A stretch of DNA of 64,000 nt from positions 1 to 64,000 of the forward strand of contig NZ_JAMZGF010000020.1 of assembly GCF_024158915.1 (NCBI RefSeq). The letters run 5' to 3'. The DNA comes from Chryseobacterium sp. S0630 (lineage in GTDB: Bacteria > Bacteroidota > Bacteroidia > Flavobacteriales > Weeksellaceae). The notes below the pieces were generated by a model. That model was not told the DNA's origin and ran no database searches. It was given only the letters and a program-made list of their open reading frames with translations. This document shows, piece by piece, positions 26,875 through 35,010 of this stretch (position 1 is its first letter; each line of letters begins with the position of its first letter). Made by a program: the position numbers and the translations under genes.

Positions 26875-27165
26875 ATGTTTATTATTTCGCTTACCTATAA
26901 GAGTTCTATTGAAAGTATAGAAAAACTTATTCCCCGGCATAATATTTTCCTCAACAAACATTATGACTCCGGGCATTTCATTGCCTCAGGAAGAAAAGAA
27001 CCAAGAACGGGAGGGATCATTATTGCTAAAGCAGCCTCTAAAAAAGAGCTTGAGCAGATCATCACTGAAGATCCTTTTTATATTCACGAGGTTGCGGATT
27101 ATGCTATCACTGAATTTATCCCATCCAAATACAACGAAAACTTTAAAATTTTTATAGAAGACTAA
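26875..27165 (+). CDS. YciI-like protein
   Basis: This is a 96-residue ferredoxin-like fold protein of the YciI/YCII-related family. The N-terminus MFIISLTYKSSIESIEKLIPRHN contains the conserved His, and GHFIASGRKEPRTGGIIIA follows the usual order; an EDPF motif (ITEDPFYIHEVADY) is typical. Members form dimers with a putative active-site His/Asp pair but no firmly established reaction. Its stop codon overlaps the start of the exonuclease III gene by one base (TAATG), so the two are translated together. Confidence 0.85.
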   Translation: MFIISLTYKSSIESIEKLIPRHNIFLNKHYDSGHFIASGRKEPRTGGIIIAKAASKKELEQIITEDPFYIHEVADYAITEFIPSKYNENFKIFIED

Positions 27166-27929
27166 TGAGATTAATTACATACAATGTCAATGGAATCAGA
27201 GCGGCTTTCACGAAAGATTTTCTGGGCTGGCTGAAAACTGCCGATCCGGATACCATCTGCATTCAGGAGAGCAAGGCAGGAAACGATCAGATAGATATCG
27301 AAAGCCTTGAGAAATTAGGATATCACAGTTATTGGCATTCTGCAGTAAGAAAAGGCTATAGCGGGGTCGGAATTGCCTCAAAAATAAAACCCAATCATGT
27401 AGAGTATGGTTGTGGTATCGAAAGCTATGATAATGAAGGAAGAATCATCCGTGCTGATTTTGATGGATATTCTGTGATTTCAGTGTACGTCCCTTCTGCC
27501 TCTAATATCGAAAGACTCGATTTTAAAATGCAGTTTTGCCATGACTTTCTTGAGTACATCAAGAATTTGAAAAAAGAAATTCCCAACCTTATTATATCCG
27601 GCGACTTCAATATCTGCCATGAAGCTATTGATATTCACAATCCTGTTGGTCTAAAGAATGTCTCAGGGTTTCTTCCTATGGAAAGGGAATGGATGACCAG
27701 TTTCATCAATGACTGTGAACTGATTGACAGTTTCAGATTCTTTAATAATGAACCGGATAATTATACGTGGTGGAGCTACCGACAAAATTCAAGGGAAAGA
27801 AATAAAGGTTGGAGGTTAGATTATAACTTTACTTCCTATAGTTTAAAAGATAAGCTCACAAGGGCTGTTATTTTAAAGGAAGCGGTGCATTCTGACCATT
27901 GTCCTGCTTTATTGGAATTAGATGTATAA
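27165..27929 (+). CDS. xth: Exodeoxyribonuclease III / AP endonuclease
   Basis: The 254-residue enzyme acts in base-excision repair, cleaving DNA at abasic sites and degrading 3' ends. Family motifs are intact: TYNVNGIRAA, CIQESKA with the metal-binding Glu, SGDFNICHEAIDI with the Asp/Asn pair, WWSYRQNSR, GWRLDY and the C-terminal catalytic HSDHCP. It is coupled to the upstream yciI-like gene and followed by a hairpin, forming a two-gene operon. Confidence 0.94.
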   Translation: MRLITYNVNGIRAAFTKDFLGWLKTADPDTICIQESKAGNDQIDIESLEKLGYHSYWHSAVRKGYSGVGIASKIKPNHVEYGCGIESYDNEGRIIRADFDGYSVISVYVPSASNIERLDFKMQFCHDFLEYIKNLKKEIPNLIISGDFNICHEAIDIHNPVGLKNVSGFLPMEREWMTSFINDCELIDSFRFFNNEPDNYTWWSYRQNSRERNKGWRLDYNFTSYSLKDKLTRAVILKEAVHSDHCPALLELDV

Positions 27930-27951
27930 TCAACGTTATATTCATCCATAC

Positions 27952-27982
27952 AAAAAGCCAGCTGAACAGCTGGCTTTTTTTT
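27952..27982. terminator. Bidirectional terminator
   Basis: The 13-base arms AAAAAGCCAGCTG / CAGCTGGCTTTTT are separated by 2 bases and followed by T. They lie between the convergent xth and RlpA-like genes. Confidence 0.88.
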
Positions 27983-27998
27983 AATTTAAATCATAAAA

Positions 27999-28370
27999 TT
28001 AATCGACAATTTCATATTCGACCGGAATGGTACCATGACTGATATCTCCGATCTCATCGAACGCAGCTTTAGACATGTCTAAAGATCTTGATGAATGGTA
28101 AGGCCCTCTGTCATTAATTCTCACTATTACCTCTTTACCATTTTTAAGGTTTGTTACCTTAACATTTGTTCCAAATGGAAGCGTTCTGTTTGCTGCAGTA
28201 AACTTTGAGTTATCAAAGATTTCTCCGCTAGCAGTTTTTCTACCGTTAAATTTATCGTGGTAGTACGATGCATAACTTGTTTTTTTCGCATCTAAGGCAT
28301 TACTTGTAAAAGAGTAAACACCTAAGGTTGAAATCATCATTATGATTACGAGAATGAATCTTTTCATCAT
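27999..28370 (-). CDS. RlpA-like septal ring lytic transglycosylase family protein
   Basis: This is a 123-residue exported protein. After a signal peptide of about 25 residues comes a double-psi beta-barrel: SYASYYHDKFNGRKTASGE, FTAANRTLPFGTNVKVTN, VRINDRGPY and SLDMSKAAFDEIG. This matches RlpA, which in Pseudomonas cleaves glycan strands lacking stem peptides. The SPOR domain present in long RlpA is absent here, which is common in Bacteroidota. A TACATTTG box (28398-28405, minus strand) gives a leader of about 25 bases. Confidence 0.88.
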   Translation of the reverse strand: MMKRFILVIIMMISTLGVYSFTSNALDAKKTSYASYYHDKFNGRKTASGEIFDNSKFTAANRTLPFGTNVKVTNLKNGKEVIVRINDRGPYHSSRSLDMSKAAFDEIGDISHGTIPVEYEIVD

Positions 28371-28937
28371 TTTGAACTTTTATTGGTTTTGACGGAGCAA
28401 ATGTATCAGGAATCTTTATAAAACCCTATTCAATATGTTAAAAACAGTTAATAAAATATTAACAAAATGTTAAACAAAGCTGTAACCCCCTATGGATAGG
28501 GCTTTTACACCACACTGTTAAAAAGTGTTAAAAAAACACTTAAAAAGTTAACATAATTAACTAATTTATACATAATTTAAAAACTTAAAAAACAAAACAA
28601 ACTGATAATCAATAATTTAAAAAATACATACTGTTAAGATTTTAATCAAAAAAAATAATTCCAAAATTAAAATTCTTAAATCCAAGATGTGAAGAAAATG
28701 ACCACCAGAATATGTTGAGCCTTATAATATCAAATTTCAGAACCAGATTTTAACATCTAAATACAGTGTTAAAATTTGCAGCTTATTATCTTATTTAATA
28801 AAATGTCTTCATCAGGTACTAAATATAGAACCAAGATTATGATTATTAACGGCGAAAAAATGAAAGAACGTCTATCCTTAAATGTAAAAAACCAATGAAA
28901 ATATCATTGGTTTTTACTTTATATAAATAAATATTTA
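28371..28937. other. Intergenic region, 567 bases, AT-rich
   Basis: This is the largest gap in the window. Its left end holds the RlpA-like promoter (-7 box 28398-28405). A hairpin with AAGTGTT / AACACTT arms (28523-28541) has a T-run on the minus strand. A palindrome CCCTAT-GG-ATAGGG lies at about 28487-28502. A 31-codon ORF on the plus strand (28803-28898) ends inside the terminator of the next minus-strand gene and has no family support. Nothing else is recognisable. Confidence 0.5.
28884..28917 (-). terminator. Rho-independent terminator after the secreted-protein pair
   Basis: The arms GTAAAAAACCAATG / CATTGGTTTTTAC pair almost fully, with T-rich flanks on the minus strand. They lie 21 bases past the stop codon of the 239-residue protein. 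Confidence 0.85.
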
Positions 28938-29657
28938 TTATTTTAAATATTCTAAAACATAATCATACGTTCCGTTTGGATATACCACAGACATACTTGG
29001 AGATCCTGTAACAGCAGCTCCTGTAGATGTATCATATGAATATAATTCTCTGGAATATACTGTATTAGTACCCGCTTTATAAATAGTAATTCCGTACATA
29101 GCAGTAATTCCGGCAGGAGCAGGAATTGTTACTGCAGTAGTAGTACCGTTTGCAGCAAAAGTTCCTTTTATACCATAAATTTGTGCGCTATTTACTTGTC
29201 TGTTTGTAACAGTTTCAGTAGTAAGAATGTTTTCTTTAGTACTAGCATTAAACGGTAACCACTGACCTGTAGAAGTTGCATATGCATTAGCAGAACCTCC
29301 TGTCGGGTTAGAGAAATAATAGAAACCTGGTGTAACAGATTGTCCTCCGATACCTGATCCAGTTGCTGGAGTAGTACCTGTTTTAGAGTTGTAAACAACC
29401 ATACCATCGTATGCAGTCGGGAAGTTAAAGTTACTTGTAGTACCCGTAACAAAAGTAAAAACAGTTAAATCTGTTCTAGGGAACGCCAGACCTTTACCAT
29501 TATTAGCCCCATTTGAGAATCCATTAGCAGAAGCATCTATAAATGCAGATTGTCCTGTAATGTTTGTACTAATAGCATTATTCGCTCTTAATTGTGCAAA
29601 TGCTACGTTAGCTGATGCTGTTAGAGCTAAAACTATTGATGTTAAATATAATTTCAT
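28938..29657 (-). CDS. Secreted low-complexity protein of unknown function
   Basis: This is a 239-residue exported protein with signal peptide MKLYLTSIVLALTASANVAFAQ. The mature part is rich in Gly, Thr, Ala, Asn and Tyr and short of charge. It includes GLAFPRTDLTVFTF and YDGMVVYNSKTGT, phrases that recur in Bacteroidota surface proteins near fibre-like repeats. The C-terminal half is a beta-rich domain ending YPNGTYDYVLEYLK. It does not end in a T9SS sorting domain. It starts 20 bases after a second protein with related phrases (PGFYYF followed by a W-x-P-L/F motif) and shares its terminator, so the two form an operon. Function is unknown; a surface or matrix role is inference. Confidence 0.7.
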   Translation of the reverse strand: MKLYLTSIVLALTASANVAFAQLRANNAISTNITGQSAFIDASANGFSNGANNGKGLAFPRTDLTVFTFVTGTTSNFNFPTAYDGMVVYNSKTGTTPATGSGIGGQSVTPGFYYFSNPTGGSANAYATSTGQWLPFNASTKENILTTETVTNRQVNSAQIYGIKGTFAANGTTTAVTIPAPAGITAMYGITIYKAGTNTVYSRELYSYDTSTGAAVTGSPSMSVVYPNGTYDYVLEYLK

Positions 29658-29677
29658 AATTGAATGTGTTTTTAAGA

Positions 29678-30316
29678 TTAAAAGCTGCTATAGCTATACC
29701 AAACTGCGCCATCACAAATGTAGCTTAATGATCCACCAGGTCCTGTAGGAGAAAGTGTTGCCTGATTACTGATAGTACCTGCAGTACCTGTAATACTGAA
29801 CCCTGAGGTTGTATTATCAATGAATGTAATCGTTTTACCATTTGTCTTGGTTAAAGCATCCAGATTGAAAACCGTACCTGAAGTACTTACAATAACACCG
29901 TTATTTAAGTCAGCATCAGAGATGGTACCTGCTGTTTGTGCTCTTACAGTCATTCCTGTTGCTACAGCTCCTCCACCTAGAGGTTTCCATTCAGGAACTA
30001 CAGAATCAAAGTAGTAAAATCCAGGTCCTGTAATCTTAGCTTTTCTAGCTCCAGTTCCTGTACCTGCAGTAATATAAACAACAGCTCCATTTTGAGGTGT
30101 ACCATAAGTACCGGAAGTGTCATCTTTTGCAGATAGTTGCGCTGCCGTCATACGAGGGACTAATAAGGCATCTGGTCTTGCATTGTCTGTAGTATTTGCT
30201 ACTACGTCTAATGTTGCGGCAGGTGTGGTTGTGTTAATCCCCACTCGCCCTTGTTGAGCCTTAGAAACGGCCGAAAGGCCAACAAGCATAATTGCTGTTA
30301 ATAAAAATTTTTTCAT
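29678..30316 (-). CDS. Secreted protein with fibre-like N-terminal motif
   Basis: This is a 212-residue exported protein with signal peptide MKKFLLTAIMLVGLSAVSKAQ. Directly after it comes GRVGINTTTPAATLDV, a motif found at the start of many Bacteroidota surface proteins and fibre-like repeats. A region follows with LLVPRMTAAQLSAKDD, NGAVVYITAGT and PGFYYFDS. The C-terminal half is Gly/Thr-rich and ends SYICDGAVWYSYSSF. It is the promoter-proximal gene of a pair with the 239-residue protein. Function is unknown. Confidence 0.7.
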   Translation of the reverse strand: MKKFLLTAIMLVGLSAVSKAQQGRVGINTTTPAATLDVVANTTDNARPDALLVPRMTAAQLSAKDDTSGTYGTPQNGAVVYITAGTGTGARKAKITGPGFYYFDSVVPEWKPLGGGAVATGMTVRAQTAGTISDADLNNGVIVSTSGTVFNLDALTKTNGKTITFIDNTTSGFSITGTAGTISNQATLSPTGPGGSLSYICDGAVWYSYSSF

Positions 30317-30686
30317 AAGTTTTTAAAGATTTTTAATTACATTTTTTTCATCAATATTTCCAAAAAAGAATACACATCCCAACTTGTGAACATTGCTTTA
30401 AGACTAAAATAATTAAATACTGATTTCAATTGACTTTTAGTCTTTTTTTAATGATTAACTTGCTGAAAGCACATGATTTAAAAATATTGCTTCTTGCGCA
30501 AATTTAAGACATAATTTTCGATTTTAAATACATTATAAAAGAAAATTAAAGAATCTTAATTACACAAAATATTAATAAATTGATTATCAATTAAATAAAA
30601 ACCGGTTACCGAGAAAATTCTATGTTAATTTTAGTTAATAATTCGGTTTCAAAAACATCATTTTTAACTGATTAACAAGCGTTTAA
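30317..30686. other. Intergenic region, 370 bases, AT-rich
   Basis: This gap lies upstream of the secreted-protein pair and downstream of rimO. One minus-strand TAAATTTG box (30499-30506) could be a -7 element giving a leader of about 175 bases. No TTG is well spaced. No gene or clear rimO terminator is visible. Confidence 0.45.
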
Positions 30687-31988
30687 CTAGACTAATTCTC
30701 CGTATAAGTCAAATTCTTCAGCAGAGGTAATTTTAACATCTGCAAATTCTCCTATTGAAATATAAGTATCTTCTGCAGAAACCAGAACTGTATTATCTAC
30801 ATCTGGTGAGTCATATTCCGTTCTTCCGATGAAATAATTTCCTTCTTTACGGTCAAAAACACATCTGAATACTTTACCTATTTTTTCCTGATTTTTTTCC
30901 CATGAAATCTGAGACTGCAATTCCATAATTTCCTCTACTCTTGCCTCTTTTACTTCCTGTGGAATATTATCTTCTAAAACATGGGCAGTCGTATTCTCTT
31001 CGTGAGAATAAGTAAAGCAACCTAATCTATCAAATTTCTGTTCTCTCACCCAGTCTTTAAGTTCCTGAAATATCTCTTCCGTTTCTCCAGGGTATCCAAC
31101 GATAAGTGTTGTTCTGATCGCCATATCTGGAACTTTCTCTCTGAATTTTCCTAAAAGAGCATCCGTTTTCTCATGGGTAGTTCCTCTCTTCATAGATTTC
31201 AGTAAATCTGAATTGATGTGCTGAAGAGGAATATCTATATAGTTACATACTTTAGGTTCTTCACGGATAATATCAAGAACATCTTCAGGGAATCCGCTTG
31301 GGAAAGCATAGTGAAGACGAATCCATTCTACGCCTTCTACTTTTACCAATTCTTTTAAAAGATCACCCAATGCTCTTTTTTTATAAAGATCAAGACCATA
31401 GTAAGTAAGATCCTGAGCAATAAGAATTAATTCTTTTGTTCCTTTTTTGGCCAGTTTCTGAGCTTCTAAAACCAGTTTCTCGATTGGAGTTGAAATATGT
31501 CCTCCTCTCATCAATGGGATTGCACAGAAAGAACATGGTCTGTCACAGCCTTCAGAAATTTTAAGGTATGCGTAATGTTTTGGAGTTGTTGTTAATCTTT
31601 CTCCTACCAGTTCATGTTTATAATCTGCTCCAAGATGCTTTAAAAGTATCGGAAGGTCTCTTGTTCCGAAATATTGGTCTACGTCCGGAATTTCTTTTAT
31701 CAAATCCGGTTTATATCTTTCAGATAAACATCCTGTAACGAATACTTTCTCGACCTCACCTCTGTTTTTAGCATCAACATAATCAAGGATGGTATTGATA
31801 GACTCTTCTTTAGCATTATCAATAAATCCGCAGGTATTGATGACCACAATGTCCCCACGGTCTTCGTGAACCACTTCTTTGCCATTGGCTTTCAGCTGGC
31901 TCATTAATACTTCAGAATCATATACATTCTTGGAACATCCAAGAGTGACTACATTGATTTTCTTCTTCCCTACAGATTTTGTACGCAT
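30687..31988 (-). CDS. rimO: Ribosomal protein uS12 methylthiotransferase RimO
   Basis: This is a 433-residue radical SAM enzyme that methylthiolates an Asp of ribosomal protein uS12. The N-terminal UPF0004 domain begins KINVVTLGCSKNVYDSE. The radical SAM cluster motif CDRPCSFC (CxxxCxxC) and RGGHIS are intact. A C-terminal TRAM domain starts near residue 370. The ATG at 31988 is chosen. The longer reading begins with a TTG next to a minus-strand TATCTTTG box (32008-32015) that is probably its -7 element. It is transcribed from the capsule cluster side but separated by a terminator. Confidence 0.95.
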   Translation of the reverse strand: MRTKSVGKKKINVVTLGCSKNVYDSEVLMSQLKANGKEVVHEDRGDIVVINTCGFIDNAKEESINTILDYVDAKNRGEVEKVFVTGCLSERYKPDLIKEIPDVDQYFGTRDLPILLKHLGADYKHELVGERLTTTPKHYAYLKISEGCDRPCSFCAIPLMRGGHISTPIEKLVLEAQKLAKKGTKELILIAQDLTYYGLDLYKKRALGDLLKELVKVEGVEWIRLHYAFPSGFPEDVLDIIREEPKVCNYIDIPLQHINSDLLKSMKRGTTHEKTDALLGKFREKVPDMAIRTTLIVGYPGETEEIFQELKDWVREQKFDRLGCFTYSHEENTTAHVLEDNIPQEVKEARVEEIMELQSQISWEKNQEKIGKVFRCVFDRKEGNYFIGRTEYDSPDVDNTVLVSAEDTYISIGEFADVKITSAEEFDLYGELV

Positions 31989-32046
31989 CGTTTTGATTTT
32001 GAGTCTGCAAAGATACAAAATATTGGAGAGTTAGGATTAAAAAATA

Positions 32047-32071
32047 AAAACCACTTTATAAAAGTGGTTTT
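32047..32071 (-). terminator. Terminator at the end of the polysaccharide cluster
   Basis: A perfect 11-bp stem AAAACCACTTT / AAAGTGGTTTT with a 3-base loop is followed on the minus strand by TTATTTTTT. It lies 13 bases past the rmlC-like stop codon and closes the cluster. Confidence 0.9.
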
Positions 32072-32083
32072 CAGGGATATACT

Positions 32084-32629
32084 TTAAAAGTTTTTTTCTT
32101 TAAATCCGGGAGCATTCTGATCTTTATCTGAAAGTATGGCATCTTTTTCATCTACCTTCCAATCGATATCAAGATCGGGATCATTGAATTTCACACTGCC
32201 TTCTGATTCTTTGTTATAAAAATTATCACATTTATAAGAAAATACAGCATGGGTACTCAATACAGAAAAACCATGTCCGAAACCTCTCGGTACATAAAGC
32301 TGTAATTTATTTTCAGCAGTAAGTTCTATTCCGAACCATTTTCCGAATGTAGGAGAATCCTCTCTAAGGTCTACAGCCACATCCCAAACGCTTCCTTCAA
32401 GGCATGATACCAATTTTGCCTGGGCATGTTCTCCTTTCTGAAGATGGAGTCCTCTTAAAACTCCATAGGAGGATTTGGAAATATTATCCTGCACAAAGTG
32501 CCCGTTCATTCCGGTAAGTTCCTCGAATTTTTTTTCGTTGAACTTTTCAAAGAAGTAGCCTCTTTCGTCTTCAAAAATAGTAGGCTCTATGATATAGCAG
32601 TCTTTAAGCGGGGTTTCTTTAATTTTCAT
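32084..32629 (-). CDS. rfbC: dTDP-4-dehydrorhamnose 3,5-epimerase (RmlC type)
   Basis: The 181-residue cupin enzyme epimerises C3 and C5 of dTDP-4-keto-6-deoxyglucose on the way to dTDP-rhamnose. Family marks are FEDERGYFFE, the catalytic His region LRGLHLQKGEHAQAKLV and the Asp in WDVAVDLR. It is the last gene of the polysaccharide cluster. RmlA, RmlB and RmlD are not in the window, so either they lie elsewhere or the enzyme feeds another 6-deoxy or related sugar. Confidence 0.9.
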   Translation of the reverse strand: MKIKETPLKDCYIIEPTIFEDERGYFFEKFNEKKFEELTGMNGHFVQDNISKSSYGVLRGLHLQKGEHAQAKLVSCLEGSVWDVAVDLREDSPTFGKWFGIELTAENKLQLYVPRGFGHGFSVLSTHAVFSYKCDNFYNKESEGSVKFNDPDLDIDWKVDEKDAILSDKDQNAPGFKEKNF

Positions 32630-32643
32630 AATAGTTAAAAACT

Positions 32644-33213
32644 CTATTTCAATGTGGTTATTAATGTTTTAAACAAGATTTTCATATCGTTTCTGAAAGA
32701 CATATTTTCAAAATAGTCCAGATTCATTTTTACTTTGTTCGGAAATAATACTTCATCATTATAAGCTAAGGGATCTTCCTGGTTTTTCAGAAGATATTCT
32801 TCATCTCTGTATTTAATACTTGCTTCACAGGTAAGCCCGGGCTTGAGTTCCAAAACTTTTCTGTCTGCTCCGGTAAGCTTATCATAATAGCCTTCAATAT
32901 CAGGTCTGGGACCTACAAAACTCATCTCACCTTTTAAAATATTAAACAATTGTGGAAATTCATCCAGCTTAAATTTTCTGAGAATCTGCCCTATTTTTGA
33001 ACACGTTCTCTTCTGTTCATGAATTGTTTTAATCTTAAAAATGGTAAATGGTTTTCCATATTGCCCTATTCGGGTCTGAAAAAAAATTCCATTGGAAGAT
33101 GTATCCAAACTTGCAATTACAAATAAAATAATCAGTACCGGCATAAGAAATAGAATCAATATTGCCGCTAAGACAAAATCAAAAATCGTTTTCCAATATT
33201 TATACTGATTCAT
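32644..33213 (-). CDS. Second initiating sugar transferase (phosphoglycosyl transferase)
   Basis: This is a 189-residue monotopic phosphoglycosyl transferase of the WcaJ/PglC fold, which moves a sugar-1-phosphate from a UDP-sugar to undecaprenyl phosphate. The re-entrant membrane helix lies at about 9-32. The catalytic Asp-Glu pair is in KLDEFPQLFNILKGEMS, followed by FVGPRPDIEGYY. It differs from the PglC-like protein at 35011: the substrate loop reads FKIKTIHEQ rather than the usual FKTM form, and the C-terminal part reads KPGLTCEASIKYRDEEYLL. It starts 14 bases after the PglE-like gene. Its role beside another transferase is unclear. Confidence 0.83.
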   Translation of the reverse strand: MNQYKYWKTIFDFVLAAILILFLMPVLIILFVIASLDTSSNGIFFQTRIGQYGKPFTIFKIKTIHEQKRTCSKIGQILRKFKLDEFPQLFNILKGEMSFVGPRPDIEGYYDKLTGADRKVLELKPGLTCEASIKYRDEEYLLKNQEDPLAYNDEVLFPNKVKMNLDYFENMSFRNDMKILFKTLITTLK

Positions 33214-33227
33214 TCAATTCAATGGTA

Positions 33228-34364
33228 TTAAATTCCAAAGTAAGCATGCACTACTTTCGTTATTCTCTCTCTGTCATCATCTGACAGATTAGAACCTGAA
33301 GGAAGACATAATCCGTTATCAAAAAGTTTTTCAGAAACATTCCCCCCATAGTAAGGAGAAGTTTCAAAAACCGGCTGTAAATGCATTGGTTTCCAAAGTG
33401 GTCTTGATTCTATATTATCTTCTAAGAACGCAAGTCTTAAACTTTCTCTGTCTTTACCTGTAATTTCAGGATCAATGATTATCGCAGATAACCAGTGATT
33501 TGAATAAAAATCATCTCCAGATTCTGAAAATACAGTTACACCTTCAATATTTTTAAAAAGATCAACATAGAAGCTGTGCATGGCTCTACGGGCAGCAACT
33601 CTGTCCTTAAGAACTTCCATCTGTCCTCGTCCTATTCCTGCTACAATATTACTCATTCTATAGTTGAAGCCAATCTGCGAATGCTGATAATGAGGAGCAT
33701 TATCTCTGGCCTGTGTAGAAAGGAAAACGGTTTTATCTTTATCTTCCTGAGTATGACAAACCATAGCTCCTCCTCCGGAAGTGGTAATAATTTTATTTCC
33801 ATTAAAACTTAAAATCCCAAAACGTCCGAATGTTCCGCATGCCTGTCCTTTATAAGTTGAACCAAGTGCTTCTGCTGCGTCTTCAATCACAGGAATCTGG
33901 AATTCCTGAGCAATAGCCATAATTTCGTCCATTTTTGCAGGCATACCGTAAAGGTGAACTACAATGATTGCTTTAGGCTTTGTTCCTTTCTGGATTCTGT
34001 CTTCAATAGCTTCTCTTAATGCTTTTGGGCACATATTCCATGTAACTGGTTCGCTATCCACAAAAACGGGAATTGCTCCACAATATGCAATTGGGTTAGC
34101 TGAAGCAGAGAAAGTCATTGATTGGCAGATTACCTCATCACCATGTACAATTCCACATTCAATAAGAGCAAGGTGTAATGCTGCAGTACCTGCAGAAAGT
34201 GCAGCCACTTTTGCATTTCCGCCTAAAAACTGCTCCAGATCACTTTCAAATCCGTTAACATTAGGTCCCAATGGGGCTACCCAGTTTTCTTCAAATGCTT
34301 CGTTGATATATTTTTGTTCATTCCCTCCCATATGTGGTGAGGACAACCAGATTTTAGTATTCAT
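33228..34364 (-). CDS. DegT/DnrJ/EryC1 aminotransferase, PglE/LegC-like
   Basis: This is a 378-residue PLP aminotransferase acting on a nucleotide-linked 4-keto sugar. The family start NTKIWLSSPHMGGNEQKYI and the Schiff-base Lys191 in SFNGNKIITTSGGG are present. With the neighbouring PglD- and PglC-like genes and the PglF/WbpM-like dehydratase at the other end of the cluster, it would make UDP-4-amino-4,6-dideoxy-N-acetyl-hexosamine. The start lies one base after the stop codon of the PglD-like gene, which shows tight coupling. Stereochemistry at C4 cannot be told from sequence alone. Confidence 0.9.
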   Translation of the reverse strand: MNTKIWLSSPHMGGNEQKYINEAFEENWVAPLGPNVNGFESDLEQFLGGNAKVAALSAGTAALHLALIECGIVHGDEVICQSMTFSASANPIAYCGAIPVFVDSEPVTWNMCPKALREAIEDRIQKGTKPKAIIVVHLYGMPAKMDEIMAIAQEFQIPVIEDAAEALGSTYKGQACGTFGRFGILSFNGNKIITTSGGGAMVCHTQEDKDKTVFLSTQARDNAPHYQHSQIGFNYRMSNIVAGIGRGQMEVLKDRVAARRAMHSFYVDLFKNIEGVTVFSESGDDFYSNHWLSAIIIDPEITGKDRESLRLAFLEDNIESRPLWKPMHLQPVFETSPYYGGNVSEKLFDNGLCLPSGSNLSDDDRERITKVVHAYFGI

Positions 34365-34365
34365 A

Positions 34366-35007
34366 TTAATCGTGAAATTTTATAGGTTTAGCTGGAATTC
34401 CTACTGCTGTGCAGTTGGCAGGAAGACTTTTATAAACTACTGCTCCTGCTCCGACAATAGTATTTTCACCAATCTCAAGAAGATTTATAATTTTTGCCCC
34501 TGTCCCTACATATACCGCTTCATTGATTACAACTTCTCCAGAGATATTAACTGTTGGCATGAATGAGCTGTAATCCTTTATTATTGTATCATGTCCTACG
34601 GTACAGGAAAGGTTAAGGATTACAAAATTTTCAATGACGATATTTACCGTAATAATAACCCCTGCACAAATAATATTTCCATTTCCAATTTTGGTATCAT
34701 CTTGCCCAATAATTACTGATGGGTGAATTAAAGTTGGAAATTCAATATTCGCATTATGGATACCTTGTATAATTTTTTTCTTTGTTTTAGGATCTCCAAT
34801 TGCGACCGCAATACATAAAGGCTCCTTTACTTCATTTATTTTTTCAATCTTTCCTAAGTATGGGACTCCATTAATATCATGATCATAATGTTTATCATCA
34901 TAAAAACCTTGAATTTCAAATTGTTCATTTTTTTGGTTGATATGATCGATCAGCATTTTCACCTCACGTCCGAATCCTCCTGCTCCAATAATTGCTATTT
35001 TTTTCAT
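34366..35007 (-). CDS. Sugar O/N-acetyltransferase, PglD/NeuD family
   Basis: This is a 213-residue acetyltransferase. The N-terminal nucleotide-sugar-binding Rossmann-like part starts KKIAIIGAGGFGREVKMLI. A left-handed beta-helix runs from about residue 95 to the end, with the His of the active site probably in LSCTVGHDTIIKDY. PglD acetylates the 4-amino group of UDP-4-amino sugars to give UDP-N,N'-diacetylbacillosamine, and its position between PglC- and PglE-like genes supports that role. It is separated from the upstream gene by three bases. Confidence 0.88.
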   Translation of the reverse strand: MKKIAIIGAGGFGREVKMLIDHINQKNEQFEIQGFYDDKHYDHDINGVPYLGKIEKINEVKEPLCIAVAIGDPKTKKKIIQGIHNANIEFPTLIHPSVIIGQDDTKIGNGNIICAGVIITVNIVIENFVILNLSCTVGHDTIIKDYSSFMPTVNISGEVVINEAVYVGTGAKIINLLEIGENTIVGAGAVVYKSLPANCTAVGIPAKPIKFHD

Positions 35008-35010
35008 ATT

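Noticed and set aside
28803..28898. 31-residue plus-strand gene
   Set aside because: No recognised promoter or family, and the stop codon lies within the terminator of the opposite gene; noted only as a low-interest finding.
33964..34566. 200-residue plus-strand reading frame
   Set aside because: It lies opposite the PglE- and PglD-like genes and encodes no recognisable protein.
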